Source: Vallitalea sp. (GTDB lineage: Bacteria > Bacillota > Clostridia > Lachnospirales > Vallitaleaceae). Taken from it: a DNA stretch of 62,402 nucleotides. Both the position numbers and the translations under genes were made by a program. The stretch covers positions 1 through 62,402 of the forward strand of contig JAOASG010000043.1 in NCBI GenBank assembly GCA_025210235.1. The letters are read 5' to 3'. The notes below the pieces were generated by a model. The model saw only the letters and a program-made list of their open reading frames with translations, searched no databases and had not been told where the DNA came from. Shown piece by piece: positions 17,883-26,799 of the stretch. Position 1 is the stretch's first letter; every line of letters starts with the position of its first letter.

Positions 17883-19052
17883 ATGATTAAAAATATTACC
17901 AATTTATCTTTTAAAGATTATGGGGCTATTTCAACTGACCTATTTTATGATATTAAAATAGAAAGTTCTTATACAAAATTAATTAAATTAATAACTTCTC
18001 TTGATCTTAATACCTTTTATATTGATCGTATTAATCCCACTATTATAGATGTTGAAGATGGCACAGCTATTTTATATACTTATACCTCTGAAAACCATTC
18101 AAAGACATTTTTTCTAGATAAATGTGTTATATTAAACCCCAATGTTTTTTATAAAGTTGTTCCTATGTATAATGAATGTACTATTAATGTAATTTTTAAT
18201 GATAATACTACAGATATGAAGAAAATAAATTCAAGATTAGATTTTTCGCCAATTAAAAGCAAACTTAAGATTGATAAAATATATACTTTATTTTATCAAG
18301 AATTTGATAAATCATTTTATTTTCCTGGAGAAAAACATGATTTTTGGGAAATAACCTACGTAGATCAAGGCGAACTTTTAACCGTAATTGATGGCGAAAA
18401 ATATATACTAAACCAAGGTAATTTTATTTTTTATGCACCCAATCAATACCATACTCAAAAAAACAATACCTCTAATCCTGTTTCTTTTTTAACTATTAGC
18501 TTTAAAATGTTTTTTGAACATGGTAGTATTTTTAAAGATGAAATATTTTATTGTAATTACGACTTAAAACTATTATTAGAAAATATTTTACATGAAAAAA
18601 ATTACAATGAAGAGTATAGTCCTGATTTAATTATTTGTTATTTAAAAGAATTTATGATTAAATTATTACGTGTTGTTACTAAAAAAAATCCGTTAAGTCA
18701 ACTACATTCATCTATGCAAGTTAATACAAATAATGCTTTAGTTAATGTAGCTCTTGAATATATCTACAACCATATTAATGAAAAGCTAACAATTAATACT
18801 CTTGCTGATAAAGTATCCATAAGTCCTTCTTATCTATCTAGAATTTTCAAAGACATTCTGGGTGTTACAATTATGGATTATATTAATAACTATCGTTTAG
18901 AAAAAAGTAAAGAATATATTAAGTCTACAGAATTAAACTTAACACAAATTGCTGAAATTCTAGGATTTAATTCTATCCATTATTTTTCAAAGCAATTTAA
19001 GAAGAAATACCAAGTAAGTCCGTTGGTTTATAGCAAGTCATTAAAAAAATAG
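17883..19052 (+). CDS. AraC-family transcriptional regulator (galactose operon)
   Basis: A 389-aa regulator with an uncommon extra N-terminal domain of about 130 aa, a cupin-like sugar-binding region (about 145-225; contains FPGEKHDFWEITYV and NQYHTQ) and a C-terminal AraC double helix-turn-helix (about 290-388; VSISPSYLSRIFKDILG and GFNSIHYFSKQFKKKY). Typical AraC cupin regulators are about 290 aa, so the N-terminal part may be a second, degenerate cupin. Its divergent placement from the kinase gene at 17551 suggests that it controls that operon in response to the sugar. GAGGAG precedes the ATG. Confidence 0.87.
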   Translation: MIKNITNLSFKDYGAISTDLFYDIKIESSYTKLIKLITSLDLNTFYIDRINPTIIDVEDGTAILYTYTSENHSKTFFLDKCVILNPNVFYKVVPMYNECTINVIFNDNTTDMKKINSRLDFSPIKSKLKIDKIYTLFYQEFDKSFYFPGEKHDFWEITYVDQGELLTVIDGEKYILNQGNFIFYAPNQYHTQKNNTSNPVSFLTISFKMFFEHGSIFKDEIFYCNYDLKLLLENILHEKNYNEEYSPDLIICYLKEFMIKLLRVVTKKNPLSQLHSSMQVNTNNALVNVALEYIYNHINEKLTINTLADKVSISPSYLSRIFKDILGVTIMDYINNYRLEKSKEYIKSTELNLTQIAEILGFNSIHYFSKQFKKKYQVSPLVYSKSLKK

Positions 19053-19386
19053 CTTTCGTAAAAATTATTAATTATAAAAAATATTCCATACTGTAATAAT
19101 ATACAAGACGGTCGTAGTCAAATGGATATTAAAAATTCGTTCTAGTTAAATTATCCTAAGAAAAACTAAGTTCATTCCAGAATAGTTTCCTAAAACTTAA
19201 AAACTCCTTATCAGTCACACATTTAAGTTTTTTAACGGAAACTATTCTTCCATTCACTAAGATTTTCTAAGAATAATTTAAAGTCACTACTTTTTAATAT
19301 CCATTTGACTACTAGGCTAGTAAGAACTAATCATAGGCTAGGAAGAATGCCATAAATCCCATCTAATAACCTATAAACTATTACTG
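19053..19386. other. Convergent intergenic region
   Basis: This 334-bp gap between the AraC gene (+) and the metal ATPase gene (-) is filled mainly by the palindrome at 19114-19312. No coding region or classical GC-rich terminator is seen; the palindrome may act as a bidirectional terminator. Confidence 0.6.
19114..19312. repeat. 199-bp imperfect palindromic element
   Basis: The arm beginning GTAGTCAAATGGATATTAAA at 19114 is repeated, inverted, at the other end (ending 19312), with 21 matching terminal bases and further matching blocks inward: TAAATTAT, CTTAGAAAA-like, AATAGTTTCC and AAACTTAAA. The arms of about 95 bp meet near 19210. It has no coding capacity and shares no sequence with the 113-bp family. 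It looks like a second non-autonomous palindromic element. Confidence 0.7.
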
Positions 19387-21390
19387 TTAATTTTTTAGAG
19401 CACGAGTAGAATTTAATATTGCAATAATTGCAACTCCTACATCAGCAAAAATTGCCATCCACATTTCAGCAAATCCTAATGGAGCTAATGCCATAATTAA
19501 AAATTTAATTCCAAGAGCAAATATTATATTTTCCCAAACTATTTTATTAGTATGTCTAGATATTTTCATAACTTTTGGTATCCTAGTTAATTCATCTGTC
19601 ATAAGCACAACATCAGCTGCTTCTATTGCTGCATCAGAGCCAACTCCACCCATTGCTATCCCTACATCAGCCCTTGCTAGTACAGGTGCATCATTTATAC
19701 CATCCCCAACAAAAACTACTTTATCATTTTTATCCGTTTCATTCATTATTTGTTCTAATTTTGTTACTTTTTCATGTGGTAATAACTCACTATAATATTT
19801 TGTTATACCTATTTTTTTTGCAATATCTTTTGCTACTTCTTCATGATCTCCTGTAAGCATTACTATATCTTTCACACCACATTTTTTTAATTGTCTTATA
19901 GCATCAAATGTTTCTTTTTTAATTTCATCAGCTATTATAATAATTCCTATTAATTTATTATTTAAGGCAACGTATACTTTTGTACCAATTTTATCTTTAT
20001 CATTTATATTTATTTTCTCTTCAGTTATTAGTTTTTTATTACCTACTATAACTTTCTTACCATCAAATTCAGCCTTAATTCCTTTACCTGCAATTTCTTT
20101 GATATTTGTAACTCTATTTTCATTTATAGATTTGTTATACTCATTCACAATTGATACAGCTATAGGATGGTTAGAATAATGTTCAATATGAGCGGCTATT
20201 TCTAAAACCTTTTCTTCTTTAATATCACTAGTCGTTATAACATCTGTAACCTTAAATATACCTTTTGTTAATGTTCCTGTTTTATCAAATACAATTTTTT
20301 TTGTGTTTCTAAGTGATTCTAAATAATTACCACCTTTTACTAAAATACCATTACTAGATGCACTACCTATTCCACCAAAATATCCAAGTGGTATTGATAT
20401 TACAAGTGCACAAGGACAAGAAACTACTAAGAATATCGCAGCTCTATATACCCAAGCTCCAAAATCTCCAACTATTAGAGGTGGGATTAATGCTAATAAT
20501 ACTGCTAAACCTACAACAATAGGAGTATAATACCTAGCAAATTTTGTAATGAATTTTTCTGTTTTCGCTTTTTGTTCATTAGACTCTTTCACTAAATTTA
20601 ATATTTTTGCAACAGTTGACTCGCTAAACTCTTTTGTTACTTTAACTAATATTACACCAGAAATATTAATTGAACCACTATATATTTCTATTCCTTTTTC
20701 TACTTCTCTAGGTAATGATTCCCCCGTAATAACTGAAGTATCCATTGTTGATGTACCTTCTATTACTATCCCATCAATTGGAACTTTTTCCCCAGGTTTA
20801 ACCATTATTATATCATTTATTTTTACATTCTCTGGATTAACCTTCTTGTATGTATCTCCAACTTTTACATTTGCAGTATCAGGTTTAATGTTTAATAGTT
20901 TTTCAATTGAATTTTTAGATTTATTAACTGCTATTCCCTCAAATAGTTCTCCCACTCTATAAAATAACATAACTGCAACTGCTTCTGGATATTCTCCAAT
21001 TATAAATGCAGTAATTGATGCAATAGTCATTAAAAAGTTCTCATCTAATAAATGTCCAGAGAAAACTCCTCTAAAAGCATTAAACACAACTTCTCTTCCT
21101 ACTACAATATATGCTATAATAAATAAACCTATTTTAATAGTATTATCAATGGGTAATACTAATGTAACTATAAATATTCCTAAAGCAATTACAAAATCAA
21201 TAATATCTCTTTTAGTAAATTCATGATTATGGTCATGATTATGTCCGTGACTATGATGGTGGTCGTGATTGTGATGGTCGTGATTGTGATAGTCATAATG
21301 GTGATTGTGATCATGATTATGGTCGTTTTCATGATTTGAACAACTTTTACATCCACATGTAGGTATTGAATCCGTTATTCTTTCCGACAT
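19387..21390 (-). CDS. cadA: Heavy-metal P1B-type ATPase (Zn/Cd/Pb efflux type)
   Basis: A 667-aa P-type ATPase that would export Zn(II), Cd(II) or Pb(II) from the cytoplasm. Visible motifs: metal-site helix VVSCPCALVIS, phosphorylation site DKTGTLTKG, HP locus SNHPIAVSI, hinge GDGINDAPVLA. CPC, rather than CPH or SPC, fits the Zn/Cd/Cu classes, and the linked SmtB-like repressor favours Zn/Cd. The usual GMxCxxC metal-binding domain is missing; instead residues 11-58 form a His/Asp/Asn-rich stretch after CGCKSC. The gene follows the repressor by 63 bp (same strand), so both are probably derepressed by metal. Confidence 0.92.
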   Translation of the reverse strand: MSERITDSIPTCGCKSCSNHENDHNHDHNHHYDYHNHDHHNHDHHHSHGHNHDHNHEFTKRDIIDFVIALGIFIVTLVLPIDNTIKIGLFIIAYIVVGREVVFNAFRGVFSGHLLDENFLMTIASITAFIIGEYPEAVAVMLFYRVGELFEGIAVNKSKNSIEKLLNIKPDTANVKVGDTYKKVNPENVKINDIIMVKPGEKVPIDGIVIEGTSTMDTSVITGESLPREVEKGIEIYSGSINISGVILVKVTKEFSESTVAKILNLVKESNEQKAKTEKFITKFARYYTPIVVGLAVLLALIPPLIVGDFGAWVYRAAIFLVVSCPCALVISIPLGYFGGIGSASSNGILVKGGNYLESLRNTKKIVFDKTGTLTKGIFKVTDVITTSDIKEEKVLEIAAHIEHYSNHPIAVSIVNEYNKSINENRVTNIKEIAGKGIKAEFDGKKVIVGNKKLITEEKININDKDKIGTKVYVALNNKLIGIIIIADEIKKETFDAIRQLKKCGVKDIVMLTGDHEEVAKDIAKKIGITKYYSELLPHEKVTKLEQIMNETDKNDKVVFVGDGINDAPVLARADVGIAMGGVGSDAAIEAADVVLMTDELTRIPKVMKISRHTNKIVWENIIFALGIKFLIMALAPLGFAEMWMAIFADVGVAIIAILNSTRALKN

Positions 21391-21453
21391 TTAAATGACA
21401 CCTCTCTTATTATTTTATGTTAATTTATTGAAATAGTAATAGTACTTAATTTA

Positions 21454-21807
21454 TTATTCCAATATATGTTCAATTCCCATTTTGTAAATCATTTTAATAT
21501 GATCATCATTTAAAGAATAGAATACTAATTTGCCTTCTTTTCTTGCCTTAACTAATCTAGAAGCTTTTAATACTCTTAATTGATGTGAAACGGCTGAACC
21601 AGTCATATCAAGAACATCAGCTATTGTTCCAACACACATTTCTCCATTAAACAATGCTCCCATTATTCTTAACCTAGTACTATCTCCAAAATTTTTAAAA
21701 AAATCAGATAGTAAAAAAATAGTTTCTTCATCTTCCATTATAGATTGAACTTCTGATATAAATTTATCATCTTTACAACAACCTTTTCGTTCTTCTTTAT
21801 TACGCAT
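21454..21807 (-). CDS. ArsR/SmtB-family metal-responsive repressor
   Basis: About 117 aa with a winged helix-turn-helix (recognition helix TGSAVSHQLRVLKASRLV). The C-terminal helix reads LNDDHIKMIYKMGIEHILE: Asp, His two residues on, a second His eleven later and Glu three after that, the spacing of the alpha-5 Zn site of SmtB/CzrA. The ELCVCDL arsenic/cadmium motif is absent (EMCVGTI instead), so zinc-type sensing at alpha-5 is favoured, although a GCC near the N-terminus may add Cd/Pb binding. The ATG at 21807 is chosen because the upstream GTG overlaps the AGGAGTG ribosome site. It should repress itself and the ATPase. Confidence 0.92.
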   Translation of the reverse strand: MRNKEERKGCCKDDKFISEVQSIMEDEETIFLLSDFFKNFGDSTRLRIMGALFNGEMCVGTIADVLDMTGSAVSHQLRVLKASRLVKARKEGKLVFYSLNDDHIKMIYKMGIEHILE

Positions 21808-21828
21808 TTTTATCACTCCTGTATATGT

Positions 21829-21852
21829 ACATATGAACGATTGCTCATATGT
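21829..21852. promoter_or_regulatory. ArsR/SmtB-type operator
   Basis: An imperfect 12-12 inverted repeat, ACATATGAACGA followed by TTGCTCATATGT (10 of 12 positions symmetric), the form expected for SmtB/CzrA/CadC operators. It lies 22 bp upstream of the repressor start and just downstream of the predicted -10, where binding would block transcription. Confidence 0.8.
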
Positions 21853-21864
21853 TTATTTATTAAT

Positions 21865-21892
21865 ATTATACCACTTATAATAATTAAAGCAA
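21865..21892 (-). promoter_or_regulatory. Promoter of the repressor-ATPase operon
   Basis: On the minus strand, -35 TTGCTT (21887-21892), 16-base spacer, and a consensus -10 TATAAT (21865-21870). The start point would fall close to the operator at 21829-21852. Confidence 0.6.
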
Positions 21893-21965
21893 GTGTTATT
21901 TATAAATTCAAAGAATTTTTATATAACTTCCTAAAACTATGAATTTCATAAATATTTACTAGAAA

Positions 21966-22006
21966 TAAAAAAACTTATACCAATGAAATAAAACATTAGT
22001 ATAAGT
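21966..22006 (-). terminator. Terminator of the glycan-utilisation operon
   Basis: ACTTATAC (21973-21980) pairs with GTATAAGT (21999-22006), with further partial pairing inward; a run of seven A at 21966-21972 gives a U-tail on the minus strand. It lies about 60 bp after the GH117-like gene. Confidence 0.75.
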
Positions 22007-22063
22007 CTCTATATTATAATGCATAGCACATATCCAATTCTTGAACTATTCAAATTCAATTAT

Positions 22064-22948
22064 TTATTTTGCTTCATACCTAAATAAATAAGGCCATCCA
22101 TCTTCTCCACTCATAGATATTCCCCATCTACCATTAGTCTCTTTTCCTGAAATAAAATGATCCTCTCTATAAGGTCCTGGAGCTTTTGGTGGTATTATAC
22201 TTTCTATTTTTTTAAAATTGTATCCATCTTGACTAAACTGAAGTGTATTACCTTGAGGTCCTACGTCACAAACTAGAGAATAAACACCTCCACTATTAGG
22301 CCATACACATACCTCATGTCCACTATCTAATACAGGATTATTATCATATCGTATATAAGGACCCTCTGGTTTATTAGCTATTGCAACTCCCATCTTTGTT
22401 TCTTTTGGAGTATGATCTATTTGTCGACCTTTATAATACATGTAATACTTATCTTCTCGGTGAATAAAACAAGTATCATCAATTCTTAAACTATCAAATT
22501 CATTAGGATCATTACTAGTTCTAAGTATTGGTTGACATAACTTTTCCCATGGTCCATGTGGCGACTGAGCTATAGCCATTCCAATCACTGTCTTGGTAAT
22601 ATTAGGTCCTTCATTTATAAATGGTTTTGGCACTGCTGTATAAGACATATAATATTTTCCATTGGATATAAGTATTGATGGAGTAAATACAGCCTGTTCA
22701 TCAAAACTTCCTTTATAACCTTTTGAAATCGCTTCTTTTTGTTCTTCCCATTTAATCCCATCTTTTGAAGTAGCATACCATATTGACCCTGTGTAACCAT
22801 CAAAGGTTTCAGTAGTTCTAGTATACCATACAAAGAAAGTATCATTTACCTTGATTACAGGACTAGGATCTCGTCGCGTTATACCGTCTGTTCTGCCACC
22901 AAGTATTGGTGTGTATTCAAACTTCTCCATTATGTTATACTTTTTCAT
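22064..22948 (-). CDS. GH117-like five-bladed beta-propeller glycosidase
   Basis: A 294-aa enzyme without signal peptide, hence cytoplasmic. It has the repeated beta-propeller features of clan GH43/GH117. Seen in order: RRDPSPVIK (likely catalytic Asp), FTPSILISNGKYYMSYTA, RIDDTCF (second Asp) and SGHEVCVWPN (His-Glu). A His acid followed by Glu is characteristic of GH117 alpha-1,3-(3,6-anhydro)-L-galactosidases acting on neoagarobiose. It is the last gene of an operon with an importer and a secreted GH16, which fits final cleavage of imported oligosaccharides. A GH43- or GH130-related activity is the alternative; assignment rests on motif recall. Confidence 0.65.
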   Translation of the reverse strand: MKKYNIMEKFEYTPILGGRTDGITRRDPSPVIKVNDTFFVWYTRTTETFDGYTGSIWYATSKDGIKWEEQKEAISKGYKGSFDEQAVFTPSILISNGKYYMSYTAVPKPFINEGPNITKTVIGMAIAQSPHGPWEKLCQPILRTSNDPNEFDSLRIDDTCFIHREDKYYMYYKGRQIDHTPKETKMGVAIANKPEGPYIRYDNNPVLDSGHEVCVWPNSGGVYSLVCDVGPQGNTLQFSQDGYNFKKIESIIPPKAPGPYREDHFISGKETNGRWGISMSGEDGWPYLFRYEAK

Positions 22949-23020
22949 TATCTTTTCTTTCCCTTCTCCCTTGTAATTTAATTCATTATTTTATTTATAG
23001 CACAGCTTCATCTAAATGAA

Positions 23021-23045
23021 AAGATGGCATTCAGCCATCTTTTTT
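23021..23045. terminator. Hairpin between GH16 and GH117-like genes
   Basis: AAGATGGC (23021-23028) and GCCATCTT (23034-23041) form an 8-bp stem with a 5-base loop and T-runs on both strands. Downstream of GH16 on the minus strand it could terminate part of the transcripts, leaving the GH117-like gene at lower expression. Confidence 0.65.
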
Positions 23046-23067
23046 ATAATATATTACTTTCACATCA

Positions 23068-24729
23068 TTATTGATATTCAAATCTATCCACATGAACAAA
23101 ATAATTTATAGCACTGCTTGATTTATCTCTCTTACATACCACTTTAATTGTATGCTCTCCACTGCTTAATGAAGTATCTTCATAGAGAAGTTGTTGTTCC
23201 AAAGTATAGTAACTATAGGTATCAACTGTATCTACTAATATATCATCAATGTAAATATCCATTATGCCACACCATCTAGCTTTTCTTCCATATAGCTTGA
23301 CAGAAGTTCCATTAAAAACCATGCTTGAAGAAGAACCTTGTGTAGCACTAGCATGTATTGTACCCCCATACCAGATTGGATTATCTGAATGTTTATTCCA
23401 AGTACCTGTATAAACAACAGACTCATCATAATCATCAATACTTGTCCAAGCTGGAGAATTATTTTTCCATACTCTAAGGTAATCCACCTGCATTGTTGTA
23501 GGGAAGCCACTAGCAGTTGGTGAAGTATGTAATGAACCTCTTAATCCCATTGATAACCATACATTATAAGGCTTATCCCCATACTCATATTTAGCGGCAT
23601 CTATTGTTGCAACCTTTATGCCATCTAGGTAAAAATTAATGAATGTATCTGTTATTTCACATCCATATACATGATAATCATTTCTTGGATCAAACGAAAC
23701 AACTTTATTTGCATGTCCTGGGTGTATCCAATTAGTTACTTGAGGATTAAGTGTCTTAGAATATGCAAGATGTAATACATAATCTAAGGTCTTAATACCT
23801 GATTGTTGTAATTCAAGAAAATCGATTTCACGATGATCTAAATTACTATAATGAGTAGCCCAAAAAGCAGGGCAAATACCTGATTCACGTGAAGCTGCTT
23901 TTATTCTAGCTTCATAATAAGCGTGACCAGTTACGTGCTCTTTAGATACTACTGCTGCTGATTTATAAGCTACTGTCTTAACCTGTTCATCAAAGCTTCC
24001 ATTAACAACTCGATTAGTGGATTCTCCTTGCATGATTAACGAAACGTCATCAACGTCTAGATACTTATCAATACCTTCTGACTCACACGCAATTTCAATA
24101 CGCACACTACCTGTAGTTACATTAACAGTTTGTTGATATAGCGTGTAATCTGATGACGCATTAATATTCATAACAATATCATTTCCACCATAGTTTTTAA
24201 TACGAAATGCAGCTTGTTGTTGACCACCACTTGATTTCGCATAAGCTTTGAACTGGTATACACCATTAGGAACAGTAATATCTTGATAAGTAATTATATC
24301 TTGTAATCCATAGCAATCTTGAATAATATTTCTTAGATGCATATCACCTGTTCTTGGTGATTCGTTAATACGAAAACTCCAAGGTATTCCCCATGTTGTA
24401 GTTGATTTGTTCCAACCATAAACTGAGATGTTCCCATTACTATGTGGTTCATAGCTCATCTTTAAATTAAGAATACCGTCAGAAACTGACACATTGTTCG
24501 GTTCCCAAGACCATGAGTCACTCCAAGATAGACAGTTCTTGTCCCATTTAGTTTCATCTAATATTGGGCTATTAAACTCATCTGATACCGTAGATAAATA
24601 ATCCCAACTACCATTTATTCCAAGAGGTTGTGGATCTTCATTTGCTAAAGATGATACCCCCATAAACATTGTTAAAACCATAATACTTACTAATAAAACG
24701 CATAAGTCCTTTACTCTTAATTTTTCCAT
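23068..24729 (-). CDS. Secreted GH16 endo-galactanase (agarase/porphyranase-like) with binding modules
   Basis: About 553 aa. The signal peptide is at residues 1-30. A GH16 catalytic domain is split: first strands about 38-100 (DEFNSPILDETKWD, PNNVSVSDGILNLKM) and the remainder about 249-424, with catalytic REIDFLE (Glu301, Asp303, Glu306). Between them lies a CBM4/9-like beta-sandwich of about 145 aa (YQDITVPNGVYQFKAYA ... DVDDVSLIM). A C-terminal beta-sandwich (about 430-553; VKLYGRKARWCGIMDIYIDD) is of the kind found on many glycosidases. ExDxxE and VDYLRVW fit beta-agarase/porphyranase subfamilies; carrageenan or laminarin cannot be excluded. The ATG at 24729 follows GGAGGA; the ATG at 24744 overlaps that site. 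Confidence 0.82.
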   Translation of the reverse strand: MEKLRVKDLCVLLVSIMVLTMFMGVSSLANEDPQPLGINGSWDYLSTVSDEFNSPILDETKWDKNCLSWSDSWSWEPNNVSVSDGILNLKMSYEPHSNGNISVYGWNKSTTTWGIPWSFRINESPRTGDMHLRNIIQDCYGLQDIITYQDITVPNGVYQFKAYAKSSGGQQQAAFRIKNYGGNDIVMNINASSDYTLYQQTVNVTTGSVRIEIACESEGIDKYLDVDDVSLIMQGESTNRVVNGSFDEQVKTVAYKSAAVVSKEHVTGHAYYEARIKAASRESGICPAFWATHYSNLDHREIDFLELQQSGIKTLDYVLHLAYSKTLNPQVTNWIHPGHANKVVSFDPRNDYHVYGCEITDTFINFYLDGIKVATIDAAKYEYGDKPYNVWLSMGLRGSLHTSPTASGFPTTMQVDYLRVWKNNSPAWTSIDDYDESVVYTGTWNKHSDNPIWYGGTIHASATQGSSSSMVFNGTSVKLYGRKARWCGIMDIYIDDILVDTVDTYSYYTLEQQLLYEDTSLSSGEHTIKVVCKRDKSSSAINYFVHVDRFEYQ

Positions 24730-24814
24730 TTGTAAGTCCTCCATAATGTTTTAATATGTATATCAATTTATCTGAAGTAATAATCTTTTAACAAAAACTT
24801 ATTAAATTTATTCC

Positions 24815-25648
24815 TTAACCTTTTAAACCACTTCCTACAATTCCTCTAACAAAATACTTCTGCGTACAAGCAAACATAATAACACATGGAATTACTGCTA
24901 ACGAAGCAGCTGCCATTTGCAGAGTAACCTTAGGTCCAATTTCACCTTGGAAGTACTGCAAACCTACAGATAACAATTGCTTATGTCTTGATGTAATAAA
25001 AACATAAGGTGAAATAAAATCATTCCAAGACCAAATAAAACTAAATAGAACCATTGTAACAAGAGCTGGCTTTACTAATGGTAATACTATCTTGTAATAT
25101 ACTTTAAAATGTGAACACCCATCAATAATTGCTGCTTCGCTAATATCTTTTGGTAGCGTTAAGAAAAACTGTCTAACTAAAAACACAAAAAATACATCAA
25201 ATAACTGGGATGCTATGATAGCCCACATAGAATCCATTAGTCCAAGATATTTAAATAATAAATATCTTGGTACAACAGTCGTATCAGGTGTAATCATCAT
25301 AGTTGTTAACAAAAAGAAGAATATTGCATCTCTTCCTTTGAATTCTAACCTAGCAAATGCATAGGCGGCAGTTGTAACCAAAACAAACCTTAATCCAATT
25401 ATTATAAATACTACCCATATCGTGTTAAGATACCATCTATAAAACATATCATGCTCAAAAAGGTGACGAAAATTTTTGAAAGTTGGGTTGCTAGGTATTA
25501 ATTGAAGCGGATTAGTAAACATTTGCGAATCATATTTAAATGCTGATGATATCATAAATACAAAAGGCATAATAGTCATAATGGCTATGAACAATATAAA
25601 TATTGTAAGTATAACTTTCTTCGATTTAGGATTTAATAATGTACCCAT
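24815..25648 (-). CDS. Carbohydrate ABC transporter permease, MalG-like
   Basis: A six-helix CUT1 permease of about 277 aa with EAA loop EAAIIDGCSHFKVY and the C-terminal VGSGLKG typical of MalG/LacG. The ATG at 25648 has AAAGGA 9 bases upstream and overlaps the end of the MalF-like gene by 16 bp; the alternative ATG at 25666 lacks a ribosome site. It lies 70-85 bp before the secreted GH16, so the transporter probably takes up the oligosaccharides released by that enzyme. No ATPase gene nearby. Confidence 0.92.
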   Translation of the reverse strand: MGTLLNPKSKKVILTIFILFIAIMTIMPFVFMISSAFKYDSQMFTNPLQLIPSNPTFKNFRHLFEHDMFYRWYLNTIWVVFIIIGLRFVLVTTAAYAFARLEFKGRDAIFFFLLTTMMITPDTTVVPRYLLFKYLGLMDSMWAIIASQLFDVFFVFLVRQFFLTLPKDISEAAIIDGCSHFKVYYKIVLPLVKPALVTMVLFSFIWSWNDFISPYVFITSRHKQLLSVGLQYFQGEIGPKVTLQMAAASLAVIPCVIMFACTQKYFVRGIVGSGLKG

Positions 25649-26532
25649 TTCTTCTGTCCTTTCCATTGAATGATAGTTATAATTAATATAATACCAAACA
25701 GTAATAATGCTTGAGTAGAGGCATAACTATATTTATTATACATAAAAGCTTCCTCATATATATTCAATGCGATTACTCTAGATGCTGTACCAGGCCCACC
25801 ATTTGTCAAGCCTAATACAATAGCATAGTTTTTAAAAGAACTAATTATGGATACAATAACTACTAAGAATGTTGTTGGTGATATCATTGGTAAAGTAATG
25901 CTAATAAATTTCCTTATTTTACTTGCTCCATCAATTTCTGCTGCTTCATATAATAATTTTGGTACACCTTGTAAAGCAGCTAGAAAAATAATAGTTTGAA
26001 AGGCCATAATAGTCCAAATATTAATAACTGCTATAGTTGGCAATGCCATATCCGTGCTATCTAGCCACATAGGTAAGTTATTAACACCAAGTAGTTTTAA
26101 AAAGGTATTAACAGGTCCTTTTGCTGGATCCAAAATAATACGCCACGCCATAGAAATAGCTATAACGTTAGATACATATGGTAAGTATATCATAGTTCTT
26201 AAAGTTTTTCTAAAATAGAATTGTTTATTAATAAGCAATGCCATTAATAAAGATGCAACTACCATAATTATAACAAAGACAATTGCAAAACGGAAAGAAC
26301 GTATGAATGACTGTATTGCTATATCATCACTAAAGACTTTTTTATAGTTACTAAATCCAACAAATTTTAAATTTTTCACTGCTTTTAAGCTATTAAAATT
26401 AATAAAACTTAAAACAAGGCTCATAACTATAGGAATAAATTGAAAAACTAAAAACCCTAATATAAAAGGCGCCATAAACAAATATCCAGTTATAGCTTCT
26501 TTTTTCTTCAAACTTTTTTGTTTTTTTAACAT
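25633..26532 (-). CDS. Sugar ABC transporter permease, MalF-like
   Basis: A 299-aa six-helix permease with EAA loop YEAAEIDGASKIRKF near residue 205, forming the channel with the MalG-like protein whose gene overlaps its 3' end. The N-terminus is basic (LKKQKSLKKKE), as in other MalF-type subunits of Firmicutes. It is separated from the binding-protein gene (26800) by a 113-bp palindromic element in the same relative place as in the 195-8461 operon. Confidence 0.92.
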   Translation of the reverse strand: MLKKQKSLKKKEAITGYLFMAPFILGFLVFQFIPIVMSLVLSFINFNSLKAVKNLKFVGFSNYKKVFSDDIAIQSFIRSFRFAIVFVIIMVVASLLMALLINKQFYFRKTLRTMIYLPYVSNVIAISMAWRIILDPAKGPVNTFLKLLGVNNLPMWLDSTDMALPTIAVINIWTIMAFQTIIFLAALQGVPKLLYEAAEIDGASKIRKFISITLPMISPTTFLVVIVSIISSFKNYAIVLGLTNGGPGTASRVIALNIYEEAFMYNKYSYASTQALLLFGIILIITIIQWKGQKKWVHY

Positions 26533-26629
26533 ATTTATCTCTCACTTTTCTTTATGACAGAATCTATCTTAAACTCATCTTCATTAGTAATATTTTTATA
26601 TTACTCCTTATACTAAATGAATTATAAAG

Positions 26630-26741
26630 GTAATTGCAAAACTAGGAATTATAATTCTTTACATACAATATGTAGATTTTATAAGAAGTGGAACCCAACA
26701 TATTGTATTAAAGAATCAACTGAATGTAGTTTTGCAATTAC
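26630..26741 (-). mobile_element. MITE-like palindromic element, copy C
   Basis: 112 bp, nearly identical to copy A over most of its length, with the 15-bp perfect terminal inverted repeats. The 10-bp direct repeat TAAATGAATT at 26614-26623 and 26743-26752 flanks it and is a candidate target duplication. It sits between the binding-protein gene and the permease gene, so the long hairpin would be part of the operon mRNA. Confidence 0.8.
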
Positions 26742-26799
26742 TTAAATGAATTTAGATAGATCCTATGCAATACCTGCTATTAATTAGTTCTGCTCTTAA

